64,000 nt of DNA, taken from the NCBI RefSeq assembly GCF_043099315.1, contig NZ_CP170746.1. One strand, given 5' to 3'. Below are positions 34,380 to 46,300 of this stretch, piece after piece. A model generated the notes under the pieces. It saw nothing but the letters and a program-made list of their open reading frames with translations. It made no database searches and was not told the origin of the DNA. The position numbers were made by a program, and so were the translations under genes. This DNA comes from Chlorogloeopsis fritschii (GTDB taxonomy: Bacteria; Cyanobacteriota; Cyanobacteriia; Cyanobacteriales; Nostocaceae). Position 1 is the first letter of the stretch. Each line of letters starts with the position of its first letter.

Positions 34380-35963
34380 ATGAAAGCTCTACTACTCTGG
34401 CCTATAATGCCCAATTCCTTCTGGTCTTACCAAGAAACGCTCGATTTAGCTGGCTTGCGTGCGACCAATCCACCATTGGGTTTAATCACAATTGCGGCAA
34501 TGTTACCTAATGACTGGGAAATTCGCCTAGTAGATCGTAATGTCCGCCTAGAAACAGATGACGAATGGGCATGGTGTGACATTGTTATCATCTCTGCAAT
34601 GATTATCCAGAAAAAAGATTTCTGGGAGTTAATTCAAAAAGGAGTAGCTCTAGGTAAGAAAGTGGCGGTGGGTGGCCCTTTTCCGACTTCAGTACCAGAG
34701 TTTGCCTTAGAAGCAGGAGCGCATTACCTTATTTTAGATGAGGGAGAATGCACAATTCCCATATTTTTAGCAGCCCTGGCAAAAGGAGAAGAACGAGGCA
34801 TTTTCCGGGCTACAGAAAAACCCGATGTCACTCACACACCAATACCGCGCTTTGACTTGCTGGATTTAGATGCTTATCTGGCAATTACGGTGCAATTTTC
34901 ACGGGGATGTCCGTTCCAGTGCGAGTTTTGCGATATTATCAATCTATTTGGTCGTAAGCCGCGCACAAAAACGCCAGAGCAGATGCTGGCTGAGTTAGAA
35001 GTCTTGTATCAGATGGGTTGGCGGCGATTAATATTTATCGTGGATGACAACTTTATTGGCAATAAACGCAACGCCAAAGTCTTTCTCCGAGCATTGATTC
35101 CTTGGATGCAAGAACGCAACTATCCGTTTATTTTGCTCACTGAAGCATCCCTGAATTTAGCAGAAGATGATGAGTTAATCGAACTGATGGTGCAGGCTGG
35201 ATTCACAATGGTATTTATGGGCATTGAAACGCCAGATGTAGAAAGTTTGGTAGGAATTCATAAAGAACAGAATACTCGTCAGTCATTGATGGACTCTTGC
35301 CATAAAATTACAAGAGCCGGATTGCAAATCATGTCCGGCTTTATCATTGGCTTTGATGGTGAAAAGCCAGGAGCTGGACGGCGTATTCAACAGTTTATTG
35401 AAGATACTGGCATTCCTCAAGCTCATCTCAGTTTACTGCAAGCTTTGCACAATACAGCAATGTGGTCGCGCCTCAAACAAGAAGGGCGATTATTAGAAGA
35501 TTTAGGAAATTACTTTACTTTCCAAAAATCCCTGATCAACTTCATTCCTACTCGTCCAATCGAAGAAATTGTCAGAGAGTATATTGATGCTTTCTGGAAT
35601 TTGTATGAGCCGATGCCCTATCTCAAACGCACTTTTCGTCACTTTAAGATGATGGAGGGTAAGCGCCCACAGAGCAAACGCCACCTTGGTTGGCATGAGC
35701 TACGTTTGTTCCCAATAATTTGTTGGCGACAGGGTATCCTCCGTTCAACTCGTTTCCGTTTCTGGTGGCAGTTGCTTGCGATCGCACTTCAAAAGCCAAA
35801 TTTACTTTATGACTATTTTGTTGCTTTAAGTGTTGGTGAACATTTCTTCACCTTCCGTCATGAAGTGAAAGCACAATTAGAAGCACAACTGGAAGCTTTA
35901 CAACAACAACAAGTAAAACAAAAAAAAGAAGAAATCGGTTACCAACTACAATCCGTTAGTTAA
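34380..35963 (+). CDS. B12-binding-domain radical SAM protein (DUF4070 type)
   Basis: The N-terminal cobalamin-binding-like Rossmann part runs to about residue 150 ('ALLLWPIMPNSFW', 'VGGPFPTSVPEFALEAGAHY'). The radical SAM motif is 'FSRGCPFQCEFCDI' (CxxxCxxC), with the barrel after it ('VDDNFIGNKRNAK', 'MGIETPD', 'SGFIIGFDGE'). The C-terminal third matches DUF4070, and the tail is a Gln-rich helix. No His of a DxHxxG motif is seen in the first domain, so B12 may not be bound. Start ATG 34380 ('MKALLLWP'); the frame opens at 34338. Its substrate is unknown. Confidence 0.88.
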   Translation: MKALLLWPIMPNSFWSYQETLDLAGLRATNPPLGLITIAAMLPNDWEIRLVDRNVRLETDDEWAWCDIVIISAMIIQKKDFWELIQKGVALGKKVAVGGPFPTSVPEFALEAGAHYLILDEGECTIPIFLAALAKGEERGIFRATEKPDVTHTPIPRFDLLDLDAYLAITVQFSRGCPFQCEFCDIINLFGRKPRTKTPEQMLAELEVLYQMGWRRLIFIVDDNFIGNKRNAKVFLRALIPWMQERNYPFILLTEASLNLAEDDELIELMVQAGFTMVFMGIETPDVESLVGIHKEQNTRQSLMDSCHKITRAGLQIMSGFIIGFDGEKPGAGRRIQQFIEDTGIPQAHLSLLQALHNTAMWSRLKQEGRLLEDLGNYFTFQKSLINFIPTRPIEEIVREYIDAFWNLYEPMPYLKRTFRHFKMMEGKRPQSKRHLGWHELRLFPIICWRQGILRSTRFRFWWQLLAIALQKPNLLYDYFVALSVGEHFFTFRHEVKAQLEAQLEALQQQQVKQKKEEIGYQLQSVS

Positions 35964-36015
35964 TTAATTGATAGTAAATTAAAACAGAAACTTTTGAAAT
36001 TAAATGGCTTATTTA

Positions 36016-36046
36016 GGTGCGTTATACTAGGTAACGCACCTTTTTT
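36016..36046 (+). terminator. rho-independent terminator after radical SAM gene
   Basis: The exact 9-bp stem GGTGCGTTA/TAACGCACC has a 7-base loop and is followed by six T residues. Confidence 0.93.
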
Positions 36047-36295
36047 AATTCATTTGTCATATTCTGTCCGCATTCTGTTCAACTTGTAAGAAAACAATTG
36101 ATACCATTTCACGTTCATACGATACACATGAATTTTGCCCAGACGCGATCTGCATTTGTATCAGATTTTTAATGAAATAGTATGAGTGTACAATTAGTTA
36201 CTAGACAAAAGCTTTATTCCCCACGTCATACAAGCTAGAAAATTTCCTGTACTGATAACTTGCACCACTCTCAATAACAGTAAGGTAGAGAGAAG

Positions 36296-36480
36296 TCACA
36301 AGACGTGGTAGACGCGGAGCGGATAGAAGTAGGTACGGCTTCCCGTAGGATAGCGACTGGCGTCACCTAGCGTGCGACTGCGTTCGCCGGAGGCGTTCCC
36401 GTAAGATACCCGGAGGGAGGTTTCCTCTGAAAGCGTTGCTCCTCCACAAGGAGGCTCAGAACTTCGGAGCACTGTCCACA
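36296..36480. repeat. GC-rich hairpin repeat mosaic
   Basis: A mosaic of short palindromes (GTAGACGCG, GCGTTCGCCGGAGGCG, GAAAGCGTTGCTCCTCC) resembles the one at 25180-25398. A frame of 81 codons crosses it on the minus strand but is repeat-coded and not a gene. A smaller piece recurs at 36800-36880 (GGAAGCCGTACCTACGGTAG). The rest of the 960-base gap 36047-37009 is AT-rich and empty. Confidence 0.65.
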
Positions 36481-37009
36481 ACGTAAAAATAAGCGTTTGA
36501 GGAAAGTTAGGGAGTGCCCACCCTACAAAAATAGCAATCAAGTAACTGAATTTTTCTCAGTAATATTACTGTTTTATCAGTATAATAAAATGCTATATAT
36601 TACAAATTGTCTAAGTGTCTATTAGATTTTTGATAGTTTATGCACCTGGTTTGACTCGTTCTTAATTAATAAACACACAATCAAGAGCATCTATAAGATT
36701 GCTCAATAAATAATATTTGCAATTTTGCAATCAGCAAAAATTTTTATGGCAGCTAAATAGCTAGTCTATCTTGTTAAGACTATGAGTTTATACAGCAGAA
36801 TACCCTGCAGGAAGCCGTACCTACGGTAGGCGCAACAGCGACTTCTGCTAGTAGCCGCTGTTACGTCTACAGAAGCCAGAAGTAAGGAGCCAGAAGTCAC
36901 AAGTGAAATAGGTTATGACTTTGAGACTAAAGTTTTGTACCTCACGCTCCTTTAAATTCGCTGTAAGTAGCTACCTTCTACTTAATAAAACTAACAATGA
37001 TGAAGAAAG

Positions 37010-38167
37010 ATGGAAAAAATAGTAGCCACTGGTTTAATAAGTGAATTTCAAAATTGTACACAAATACAGTATAGCGGTCAATTACATATACAAAGTGCTA
37101 AGGGAAGTAAATGGACTTTTTATTATCGTTTAGGGCGAATAGTGTGGGCAACAGGGGGAACTCATCCCTTTCGACGTTGGCGCAGATTTATAGCTCAATA
37201 CTGTTCCAATCTTGATATTGAAAAAATGCAATTATCTTCTCAAGATATATCAATAGATTACTGGGATTATCGCTTACTTGAAAATTTATATGAAAAACAG
37301 CAAATTAAGCGAGAACAAGTTAATTTAATTGTAGAAAACACTCTTGCAGAATTATTATTTGATTTAGCTCAACAAGCAAATTTTTCTTCAATCAGTTGTG
37401 AGCGCAGCCAAAAAGTGATTTTAGATATGCCAATGAGTTTCACTAGTGCAGATACATCTCTTAAGCAAATGCAAGACTCTTGGAAAAATTGGTCAGAAGC
37501 TGGTTTAGCCAATTTTTCTCCTAATTTAGCACCAATATTACTGAGACCGGAACTACTTCAAACACAGGTTAGTTCTGGCGTGTATAAAAATCTTGTAACT
37601 TTAATCAATGGCAAGCAGACTCTACGAGAATTAGCTCTTAAAATGAAGCAGAATGTCTTGCCTGTGACTCGTTCCTTACTCCCCTATATTCTTAAAGGAA
37701 CCATTGAATTAGTTGAAATTCCAGATTTACCTTTGCCAATTATTGCAATTAAAAACAAATCTGTAAATAGTAAAGCAAAAACATCAAGTATGCCACTGGT
37801 TGCGTGCATAGATGATAGTCCCCAAGTCTGTCAAATACTGGAACAAATGCTTGTTTCGCAAGGGTTTAGATTTGTTCAGATTCAAGATGCTTTACAAGCT
37901 TTACCAACTTTAATTGAGCATAAACCAGACATAATTTTTTTAGATTTGATTATGCCAGTCATTAATGGTTATGAAATTTGTGCTCAACTGCGACGTATTT
38001 CTCTATTTGCCAACACACCTATAATTATTTTAACTGGTAATGATGGTCTTTTAGATAGAGTGCGAGCTAAAGTTGTTGGTTCAACTGGTTTTATGACCAA
38101 ACCAATATCAACCGATAAAGTTATGGATGTAATTAAAAAATACATTCCAGTTCCAGCAAAAGTATAA
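37010..38167 (+). CDS. pixG: PatA/PixG-type response regulator
   Basis: The first gene of a five-gene phototaxis operon. Residues 1-250 form the PatA-like N-terminal part: 'TGLISEFQNCTQIQYSGQLHIQS' and 'FYYRLGRIVWATGGTHPFRRWRRFI' in front of a second segment 'VNLIVENTLAELLFDLAQQ'. The C-terminal receiver (about residues 262-385) has 'ACIDDSPQVCQ', phospho-acceptor D312 in 'IIFLDLIMPVINGYE', and the switch residues T and K in 'IIILTGN' and 'FMTKPIS'. Such proteins control pilus motility in response to PixL. The name is by family and gene order. Confidence 0.85.
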   Translation: MEKIVATGLISEFQNCTQIQYSGQLHIQSAKGSKWTFYYRLGRIVWATGGTHPFRRWRRFIAQYCSNLDIEKMQLSSQDISIDYWDYRLLENLYEKQQIKREQVNLIVENTLAELLFDLAQQANFSSISCERSQKVILDMPMSFTSADTSLKQMQDSWKNWSEAGLANFSPNLAPILLRPELLQTQVSSGVYKNLVTLINGKQTLRELALKMKQNVLPVTRSLLPYILKGTIELVEIPDLPLPIIAIKNKSVNSKAKTSSMPLVACIDDSPQVCQILEQMLVSQGFRFVQIQDALQALPTLIEHKPDIIFLDLIMPVINGYEICAQLRRISLFANTPIIILTGNDGLLDRVRAKVVGSTGFMTKPISTDKVMDVIKKYIPVPAKV

Positions 38168-38315
38168 TTCAGCAGTAATTTTACTGAAGCATCCGCTACT
38201 TTAATAACACAAAATTAAAATAGAAGAATCAGTTTCAATTTTCAATTTCATAAAAATTCAGAAAACTGAATTTTATAGTTTTACCGTTGCTCAGTGATAT
38301 TTACAGGTCAAAAAT

Positions 38316-38678
38316 ATGAATACAGCTTTAGTTGTTGAGGATGGCTTGACTGATATGGAAATTATTAGCAAGTGTTTGCAAGATGAAGGCTATTACGTAA
38401 TTAAAGCTAAAAGTAGTGAAGAAGCTCAAATAATTATCAATCAGAATCAACCGAATGTGATATTTTTAGATGTTATTTTACCTGGCAAAAGTGGTTATGA
38501 AATTTGTCGGGAGCTAAAAAGCGATCCCAAAACTACCAATATCCCAGTTGTTATATGTTCAACAAAAAATAGTGATGTCGATAAAATGTGGGGTACTATG
38601 CTTGGTGCTGATGCTTATATATCTAAACCAATTGATCGGCAAGAATTGGCTACAACTTTGAGCCAGTTAATCAAATAA
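38316..38678 (+). CDS. pixH: CheY-type response regulator, PixH-like
   Basis: A single receiver domain of 120 residues with the acid pair near 'ALVVEDG', phospho-acceptor D52 in 'VIFLDVILPGKSGYE', 'VVICSTKN', and K in 'AYISKPID'. It lies between pixG-like and pixI-like genes and should be phosphorylated by PixL. It is the second receiver of the operon, matching the PixG/PixH pair of other cyanobacteria. Confidence 0.88.
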   Translation: MNTALVVEDGLTDMEIISKCLQDEGYYVIKAKSSEEAQIIINQNQPNVIFLDVILPGKSGYEICRELKSDPKTTNIPVVICSTKNSDVDKMWGTMLGADAYISKPIDRQELATTLSQLIK

Positions 38679-38773
38679 ATAGATTGTCAAAACTTCTTTT
38701 ATATCTAGGCTGCTAAATCTAGATAGAGATTCTAATTAACAAGTTAGTAGATTGATAAAAGGGAGAAAATTCT

Positions 38774-39247
38774 TTGTATTCGGAACAAAAGTTTTTAAGC
38801 TTTCATTTAGGTACAAAAGGTATAGCTGTAATTTCATTACAATACATTACAGAAATATTGCAAGTATCATTAACTGAAATATGTTGTATTCCTCAAATGC
38901 ATAGTTCTGTTTTTGGTATTTACAATTGGCGTGGAAATATGCTTTGGTTAGTGAATTTAGAAGAAATGTTAGGTTATGTATCTCTCCAAAAGGAGGTGAA
39001 TTTACTCTCCAAGATGATGGCTGTCGTAGTACATAATGAAGATAAATACTTAGGATTGCTAGTGCGTCAAATCATGGATATTGAATACCTAGATTTCAAT
39101 AATATAAAACCAACTAATTCTGAATTATTTCCACCAGAACTTTCACATTTACTACATGGTTACTTTATTAATGATAGAGAGGAAATGATTGTTAATTTGA
39201 ATGCTAATGCAATTATCCAATCACCTATCTGGGCGGCTCATAATTAA
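38774..39247 (+). CDS. pixI: CheW-type adaptor, PixI-like
   Basis: The 157-residue CheW domain ('FLSFHLGTKGIAVISLQYITEILQV', 'VFGIYNWRGNMLWLVNLEEMLGYV', 'VVHNEDKYLGLLVRQIMDI') links the receptor to the histidine kinase. Translation starts at TTG 38774, supported by GGGAG 8 bases upstream. It lies between the PixH-like regulator and the receptor. Confidence 0.87.
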   Translation: MYSEQKFLSFHLGTKGIAVISLQYITEILQVSLTEICCIPQMHSSVFGIYNWRGNMLWLVNLEEMLGYVSLQKEVNLLSKMMAVVVHNEDKYLGLLVRQIMDIEYLDFNNIKPTNSELFPPELSHLLHGYFINDREEMIVNLNANAIIQSPIWAAHN

Positions 39248-39310
39248 TGAGATGCTCGATATTTAAAATTGACAGTATTATTTTTTGATTTAGGTGTAGA
39301 GGTATTAAAA

Positions 39311-42300
39311 ATGACAAGTGTATATCAAGAAAGTAAAGAGAATTTTCATCATAATGTCAGTGGTGAAAATTGGATAAATAATAATGATACTATAGATGGT
39401 ATTGAACAGCAGTTAAAAAATTGGCGGCAGCAATTACAAGACATTATTCAAGAAATGCGACAAGCCCCGGATCTTGATACATTGCTTAAATGTGTTGCTA
39501 GAGATATTAGAGAAAAGTTAGCTTGCGATCGCATTTTAATTTATCGCTTTACCTCAGTTGAAAATGGTATTGTTTTAGCAGAATCAAAAACCACAGGTTT
39601 GACTCCTGCAATTGGTGAAAATATTCCAGTTATTGCCTTTGGTTTAGCTAATAATAAAGTTGATTTAGACACTGTTGTTATTAACAATACAACTGAGGCA
39701 GATATTGCACCCTATCAATTACAACTGCTTGAGAAATTTCAAGTCAAAACTAGTTTGAGTCAACCGATTTTTGTTGAAGATCAGGTATGGGGCTTGCTAG
39801 TAGCTCATAATTGTTTGTCACAAAGACAATGGCTAGAGGGAGAAATTACCTTACTATCTCAAATTGCCACAGAGTTGACTTACAGATTGCAGAATTTTGA
39901 ATTTCAAAGCAAATTACAACAGCAACAACAGCAGCAGAAATCATTAATTAAAGTTATTGACAAAATTCGACAAGCATCAGATGTCGATACTATTTTCAAA
40001 ACTACTACCCAAGAAGTACGCCAATTACTACAATGCGATCGCGTTGCAGTCTACCGTTTCAATCCTGACTGGAGTGGTGCATTTATCGCTGAGTCTGTTG
40101 CGAGTGGTTGGATGCCACTGGTAGGCCCCAATATTAAAACTGTCTGGGAAGACACTCACTTGCAAGAAACCCAAGGAGGGCGTTATCGCTATCATGAAAG
40201 TTTTGTTGTTAACGACATTTATCAGATCGGACATACCTCCTGTCATCTTGAAGTTTTAGAACAATTTCAAGTCAAAGCCTACGTAATTGTTCCTGTATTT
40301 TCTGGTTCAAAATTATGGGGATTGTTGGCAGCTTATCAAAATTCCAGCCCTCGTAATTGGCAAAATTGGGAAGTCAGCTTACTGACTCAGATTGGTTTGC
40401 AATTTGGTATTGCATTATCTCAAGCAGAATATCTAGAACAAGTGCGATGGAAATCTGAGCAACTAACTCAGATAGCTGAACAAGAAAAAGCTTTAAGCAA
40501 GGTAGTTAATCGCATTCGCCAATCTCTAGATTTGGATCACATCTTCAGAACTACTACTCAAGAAGTACGCCAATTACTGCAATGTGATCGCGTTGCAATT
40601 TATCGCTTCAATTCTGATTGGAGCGGCACATTTATTGCTGAGTCTGTTACCAGTGGTTGGGTGCAACTGGTAGGCCCGATATTAAAACTATCTGGGAAGA
40701 TACTCACTTGCAAGAAACCCAAGGAGGACGTTATGCCAAAGGTGAAACTTTTGTTGTTAGTGACATTTATCAGGTAGGGCACGCTTCTTGTCATATTGAA
40801 GTTTTGGAGCAATTTCAAGTTAAAGCCTATGCGATCGTTCCTGTATTTTCTGGCTCAAAATTATGGGGATTGCTAGCGGCTTATCAAAACTCCAGCCCTC
40901 GTGATTGGCAAACCTGGGAAGTCAATTTATTGACTCAAATTGGCGTACAATTTGGTTTAGCTATATCCCATGTAGAATCTTTCCAAAATACCCAACAGCA
41001 ATCTCAAAAATTAGCTGCGATCGCAGAACGCCAACAAAATCTAATTTTTCTCACTCGCAAAATCGGAGAAGCACTGGCAGTCAAAAATGAATCTTCAGAA
41101 ACTTTGAACATTCTCCAGACAGTAGCTTCAGAAGTCAGGCGATTATTGAAAGTGGATCGGGTGATTGTCTATCGCTTTAATCCTGATTGGAGTGGTGAAT
41201 TTGTTGCTGAATCTGTTGATAAAAATTGGGTTCCTTTGAAAGAAAAACAGATAGATATGGGTTTGCTACAAGAGAATGGACATTGCAACGCCCTCCGCAA
41301 TCTTTCACAAAATACCAAAGCAGGCTATTCACGGCAGAAAACAACTTTTGTTGTAGATGATATCTACAAAACAAACTTCCCTCCCTGCTACATGGAGCTT
41401 TTAGAGCAATTTGAAGTAAAAGCTTATCTGACGGAACCTATTTTTAAAGATCGTCAATTGTGGGGATTGCTGGCAGCATATCAAAACTCTGAACCACGCC
41501 ACTGGGACGAGTTTGAAGTGAATGTCATGACTCAGATTGGTGTGCTGTTGGAAGTTGCCATACAACAAGCAGACACTTTAGCGCAATTGCAGGTACAGTC
41601 GCAAGAACAACAACTGTCGATCGAACGGGTGCAACTCATGTCCAAAATCTTCGAGCGCATCCGGGAATCTTCAGACTTGGATACAATTTTTCGCTCAACG
41701 GTAAGAGAAGTCCGCAGTTTGATTAATGCTGAACGAGTAGCAGTATTTCGTTTTCTTCCCGAATCTGGCTACAACGATGGGGTATTTGTTGCTGAAGATA
41801 CGCTACCGGGACATTCCTCTGTTCTGAAAGCACAGATACATGATCACTGTTTTGGTGAACAGTATGCTGCTGGTTATCGCGAAGGACGAATTCAAGCTGT
41901 TGCTGACATCTACAATGCCAATTTTACTCAATGCCACATTGATATTCTTTCCCAATTTCATATCAGGGCTAATTTAATTGTGCCGTTGATTAAAGGGGAT
42001 GAATTATGGGGTTTATTGTGCATCCATCACTGTAGCGCCCCACGACAATGGCAGGATGATGAAATTACTTTGATTAGACAAATTGCCGAGCAGTTTAGCA
42101 TCGCCTTACAAAAAGGGGAATACCTGCAACAACTGCAAACACAGTCAGCACAACTTGCAGAAGCAGCAACTAGGGAAAAGGGAGCTAAAGAATCACTGCA
42201 AAAAGGAGCAGTGCAGCTATTAGCAGCAGTTAGACCGGCTCTAAACGGCGATTTAACAGTACGTGCGCCGCTCACCGAAGATGAACTAGGCACGATCGCT

Positions 42301-43182
42301 GACGCTTACAATAATACTCTCCAGGCTTTGCGCCAAATTGTTATTCAAGTACAAGCCGCTGCCCAACAAGTAGCAAGCACTTCTCGCCGCAGCGATTCTT
42401 CTTTGGGAGAATTGACAACCTTAGCACAGTTACAGTCTAGGGAAATCACTGAGGCACTAGGAGAGATTCAACAAATGCTAGACTCTAGTAAAGCTGTGGC
42501 ATCTAGCGCTGAATTGGTACAAATAGCTGTGCAACAAGCTAACCAAACAGTAGTTTCTGGTGATACAGCGATGAACTCGACTGTAGAAGCAATTCAAGCA
42601 ATTCGCGAAACGGTTGCCCAAACCAGCAAGAAAATTAAACGTCTTAGCGAATCATCGCAAAAAATCTCGAAAGTGGTGAGTTTGATTAGTAACTTTGCCA
42701 CGCAGACAAACGTATTGGCGTTGAACGCAGCTATTGAAGCCACCCGTGCTGGCGAGTATGGAAAAGGCTTTGCAGTCGTAGCTGATGAGGTTCGTTCTTT
42801 ATCTCGCCAATCTGCTGCTGCGACGATTGAAATTGAAAAATTAGTTCAGGAAATTCAAGCAGAAACTGGTGAAGTGGCAATGGCAATGGAAACAGGCATC
42901 AAGCAAGTTGTTGAAGGTACAAATCTTGTCAATGAAACACGTCAAAATCTAAATGCTATAGTTGCCGCAACTGCTGAGATTACTAAATTACTACAACAGA
43001 TTACTAAAGCAACTCAAACACAAACACTGCAATCTACATCAGTGACAACATCAATGAAAGATGTAGCAGAAATTGCAAATAAAACTACTACTGAAGTAAA
43101 TGAAATAGCTGCTATTTTCCAGCATTTATCAAACATGGCACAAGATTTATTGGCAAATGCCAGCAAGTTTAAAGTCGAATAA
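39311..43182 (+). pseudogene. pixJ: cyanobacteriochrome methyl-accepting receptor (PixJ-like) with one single-base frameshift
   Basis: Start ATG 39311 follows AGAGG at 8 bases. Five GAF domains come first, then HAMP ('NGDLTVRAPLTEDELGTIADAYNN'), then a methyl-accepting domain ('TNVLALNAAIEATRAGEYGKGF'). GAF1 lacks a bilin Cys. GAF2 has Cys-His (codon 40241) and the Trp in 'TVWEDTHLQETQGGRY', as in red/green types. GAF3 is the same type (codon 40789) but is cut by loss of one base at 40675-40678. GAF4 has Cys-Tyr (41396). GAF5 has D-H-C-F (41842-41853) plus Cys-His (41932), a DXCF type. With one base restored the protein has 1290 residues. The indel may be a sequencing error. Confidence 0.87.
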
Positions 43183-43352
43183 ATCAGGGACTAGGAACTG
43201 GGGATTAGGGACGCTTGAAGAGGACAAGGAGCACCTGGTGCAAGGGGACAAGGGGAGGAATAGACAAGCAACCTATTAACTACTAACCACTAACCAATCC
43301 CCAATCCCCGTTCCCTCTTAACATCCAAAATTCAAAATTTAACAATCAATAT

Positions 43353-46300
43353 ATGATTACTGATTCTTATATTCGCGAACAAGGCTATATTTACTTCCTA
43401 ACTGAAGCTCCAGAATTACTACAAATTATTGAACAAGAGCTTTTTAGTTTGGAGGCACATAATATTACAAAAGTGCATAATTTAATGCGAGCCACTCATA
43501 CTTTAAAAGGAGGTGCTGCTAACGTCGGGCTAGAATTGATTAACAAGATTTCCCATTCCTTAGAAGATGTATTTAAGTCTCTTTATAATCCTGATATAGA
43601 GATTGATAATGAATTGCGATCGCTGCTATTTCAAGCTTACGAGTGTCTCCAAATCGCATTAGTGTCAGAACAGAATCAAAGTAATGTTAATAATGATGAG
43701 ATTTTACAACGAGCAACTAGTGTATTTGTCCAGTTGCAAGAAAAACTAGGAGATGCTTTTGGTGCCGATACTCATATTCCCACGTCCGAAGAACTGGGAT
43801 TTGATATTGTCCTATCTATATTTGAAACCGGAGTAACACAACGCCTAGAAAGCATTACTGAAGTAATTCAAGCTCCATCAGATGCTCTCACATTAGCTGA
43901 TATATTACGCTCTCATGCTGAGATTTTTTTCGGCTTGGCAGAATCTTTAAATTTGCCTGGTTTTGGAGAAATTGCCCAAACTATTATTACCGCACTCACA
44001 GTTAACCCCACTCAAGCGCTCAAGATTGGCGAAGTTGCTCTTGCAGATCTGCAGCAAGCCAGAGTTCGGGTGATAGCAGGCGATCGCATTCGCGGTGGTG
44101 AACCCTCCCCTGCTTTGCAAGCATTCACAAAAGTAACAGATGCAATTACAAATCAAACTAATAATTTATCTATAGGTTCTATAGATACAATAGTTACTCA
44201 ATCTATTAATAATAACTTTTTGAAAATAGAATTTGAAGAATTATATAATTTTTTGATTAATAATGAGTACCATAAAAAACCGTTAAAACCAGCAATCGCT
44301 AAATTTTACTTAACAGTAATTCGCCATCTTTTGGGTTGGTTCAATCATTATCGAGAAATACCAGAACAAGAATTTAGCCTATCTATATTAATTCCTAATT
44401 CTCCACCAGAAAATGCTATCAATTATATTGAAAATTGGTTGAAAGATTTCTGGAAATTTTTGCAAAACCAAGAAGATAGCCATAGCCTGTGTCTGTATCG
44501 CCAGGGTGCGATCATAAATATCTTGCTGGCGATCGCTAGATTTCAGTACTCCACTGACAGCAATAATCAAGTCATCCGAGCACTCAAAAGCAAAATTGAC
44601 GAATTAGCAACAGAATATAAAAAATGTCCTCCTCTGACTGCTCACGAAAAAAATTGGATTGAAAACTCTAAGTTAAAAGAACTACTGGTGAGCAAAGAAA
44701 TTTCTACCTCTACATCTTTTCAAGCTATCAATCCTCTGTTAGAGACAATATGGGGAGAAGAAGAAATTCCTAGTCCTGCTAGCCAATTACCATCGATTCA
44801 AGCAGAAATTGAAACTTTTAATTTAACAGAGCGTCCTGAAACACTAAATATTGTTAAGCAGAAAGTAGAAGAAATACCTGAAACAATAATTGAAGTTATT
44901 CCTGAGCAAAATATTATAAACAATATTCATAACTTAGAACAAACTTCTGCTTTACCAAATAAAAAAACACTTCATAATTCATCTATCCGAGTAGAAGTTG
45001 AAGTATTACAACGCCTCAACTACTTAGCAGGAGAATTGCTAATTTTTCAAAAGCAAGGTGCTTTAAATGATGAAAATATTACAGAATTAATTGAGAATTT
45101 ATTTAGATATTTGTCCAAACACCAAGCAAATTTAAATAAGTTGCGAGAACTACCGCTAAAACTTCAAAATATCGCTCCTAAAGAGCACTCGCAAAATGTA
45201 AGGGAAGTAGAAGTAGAGTTTGACTCTTTAGAAATGGATGAATATACAGAATTTAATCTAGTTTTACACGAAGCTATAGAAGAAACACTACAACTACAAG
45301 AAACAGCCGATTCTCTTAACTTACTCATCAAGCAAGCACATCAAATTAAGGACAAAAAACAGCGTTTAGTGCTGAATATGTTAGATAGCTTGACCACAGC
45401 CAGAATGCTACCCATCGGAAAGATTCTAAATCGCTTTCCTCAGATGATACAAAATTTAGGAAATGTTTATGGCAAAAGTGTAGAATTGAAACTCATTGGT
45501 ACAGAAGTGCTAATAGATAAAGCGATCGCCGAAAAACTTTATGACCCTTTGTTACACTTACTGCGTAATGCTTTTGACCACGGTATAGAATCTCCACAAG
45601 TTCGCTGTGAACGTGGTAAATCAGAACAAGGTTTGATTGAAATTCGTGCCTACAATCAGGGTAGTCAAACATTAATTGAAATACGGGATGATGGACAGGG
45701 ATTGAATTTAGAAAAGATTCGTGCTAAAGGTATTGAGCTTAATCATTTACCAGACAATGACAAAGCCACGAGTACAGAAAAACTTTTTGAGCTATTGTTT
45801 GTACCTGGATTTTCTACCGCAAGCAAAGTGAGCGAAATCTCTGGACGTGGTATCGGCTTAGATATTGTCCGCTCTCAACTAGAAGCATTAAACGGTTCTA
45901 TTACAGTTCAATCTGTACCCAATCAAGGAACAATATTTACACTCAAAATCCCTTTTTCTATGACTACCGAACAATTAATGATTGTCCAAGCAGGTGATGC
46001 TGTTTACGCCTTGCTTTTAGATAGTATTGAAAAAATCTTACTTCCCAGTGCAGAGCAAATCAGGGAAATTGAAGGCAGAAAAACTTTGTATTGGAGTACA
46101 GGTAACGATGAATGTATAGTTAGCATCCGGCAACTTTCAGAATTAATTCAATATAATAGTTCGTTCAACCGAAGTAGTGCATCATATCGGCTCACAAGCA
46201 ATGAGATTGGGGAAACGATTAAACCCGTGCTTTTGCTTCGCCACAATCAAGAAATTTTAGGTTTAGAAGTTGACCAAATTATTGGTGAGCAGGAGTTATT

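Noticed and set aside
36296..36541. Minus-strand frame of 81 codons
   Set aside because: Coded entirely by the GC-rich hairpin mosaic; the composition is repeat-like.
36901..37009. NtcA-type GTA-N8-TAC site before the pix operon
   Set aside because: GTA and TAC words are present, but spacings are 6 and 9 bases, not 8.
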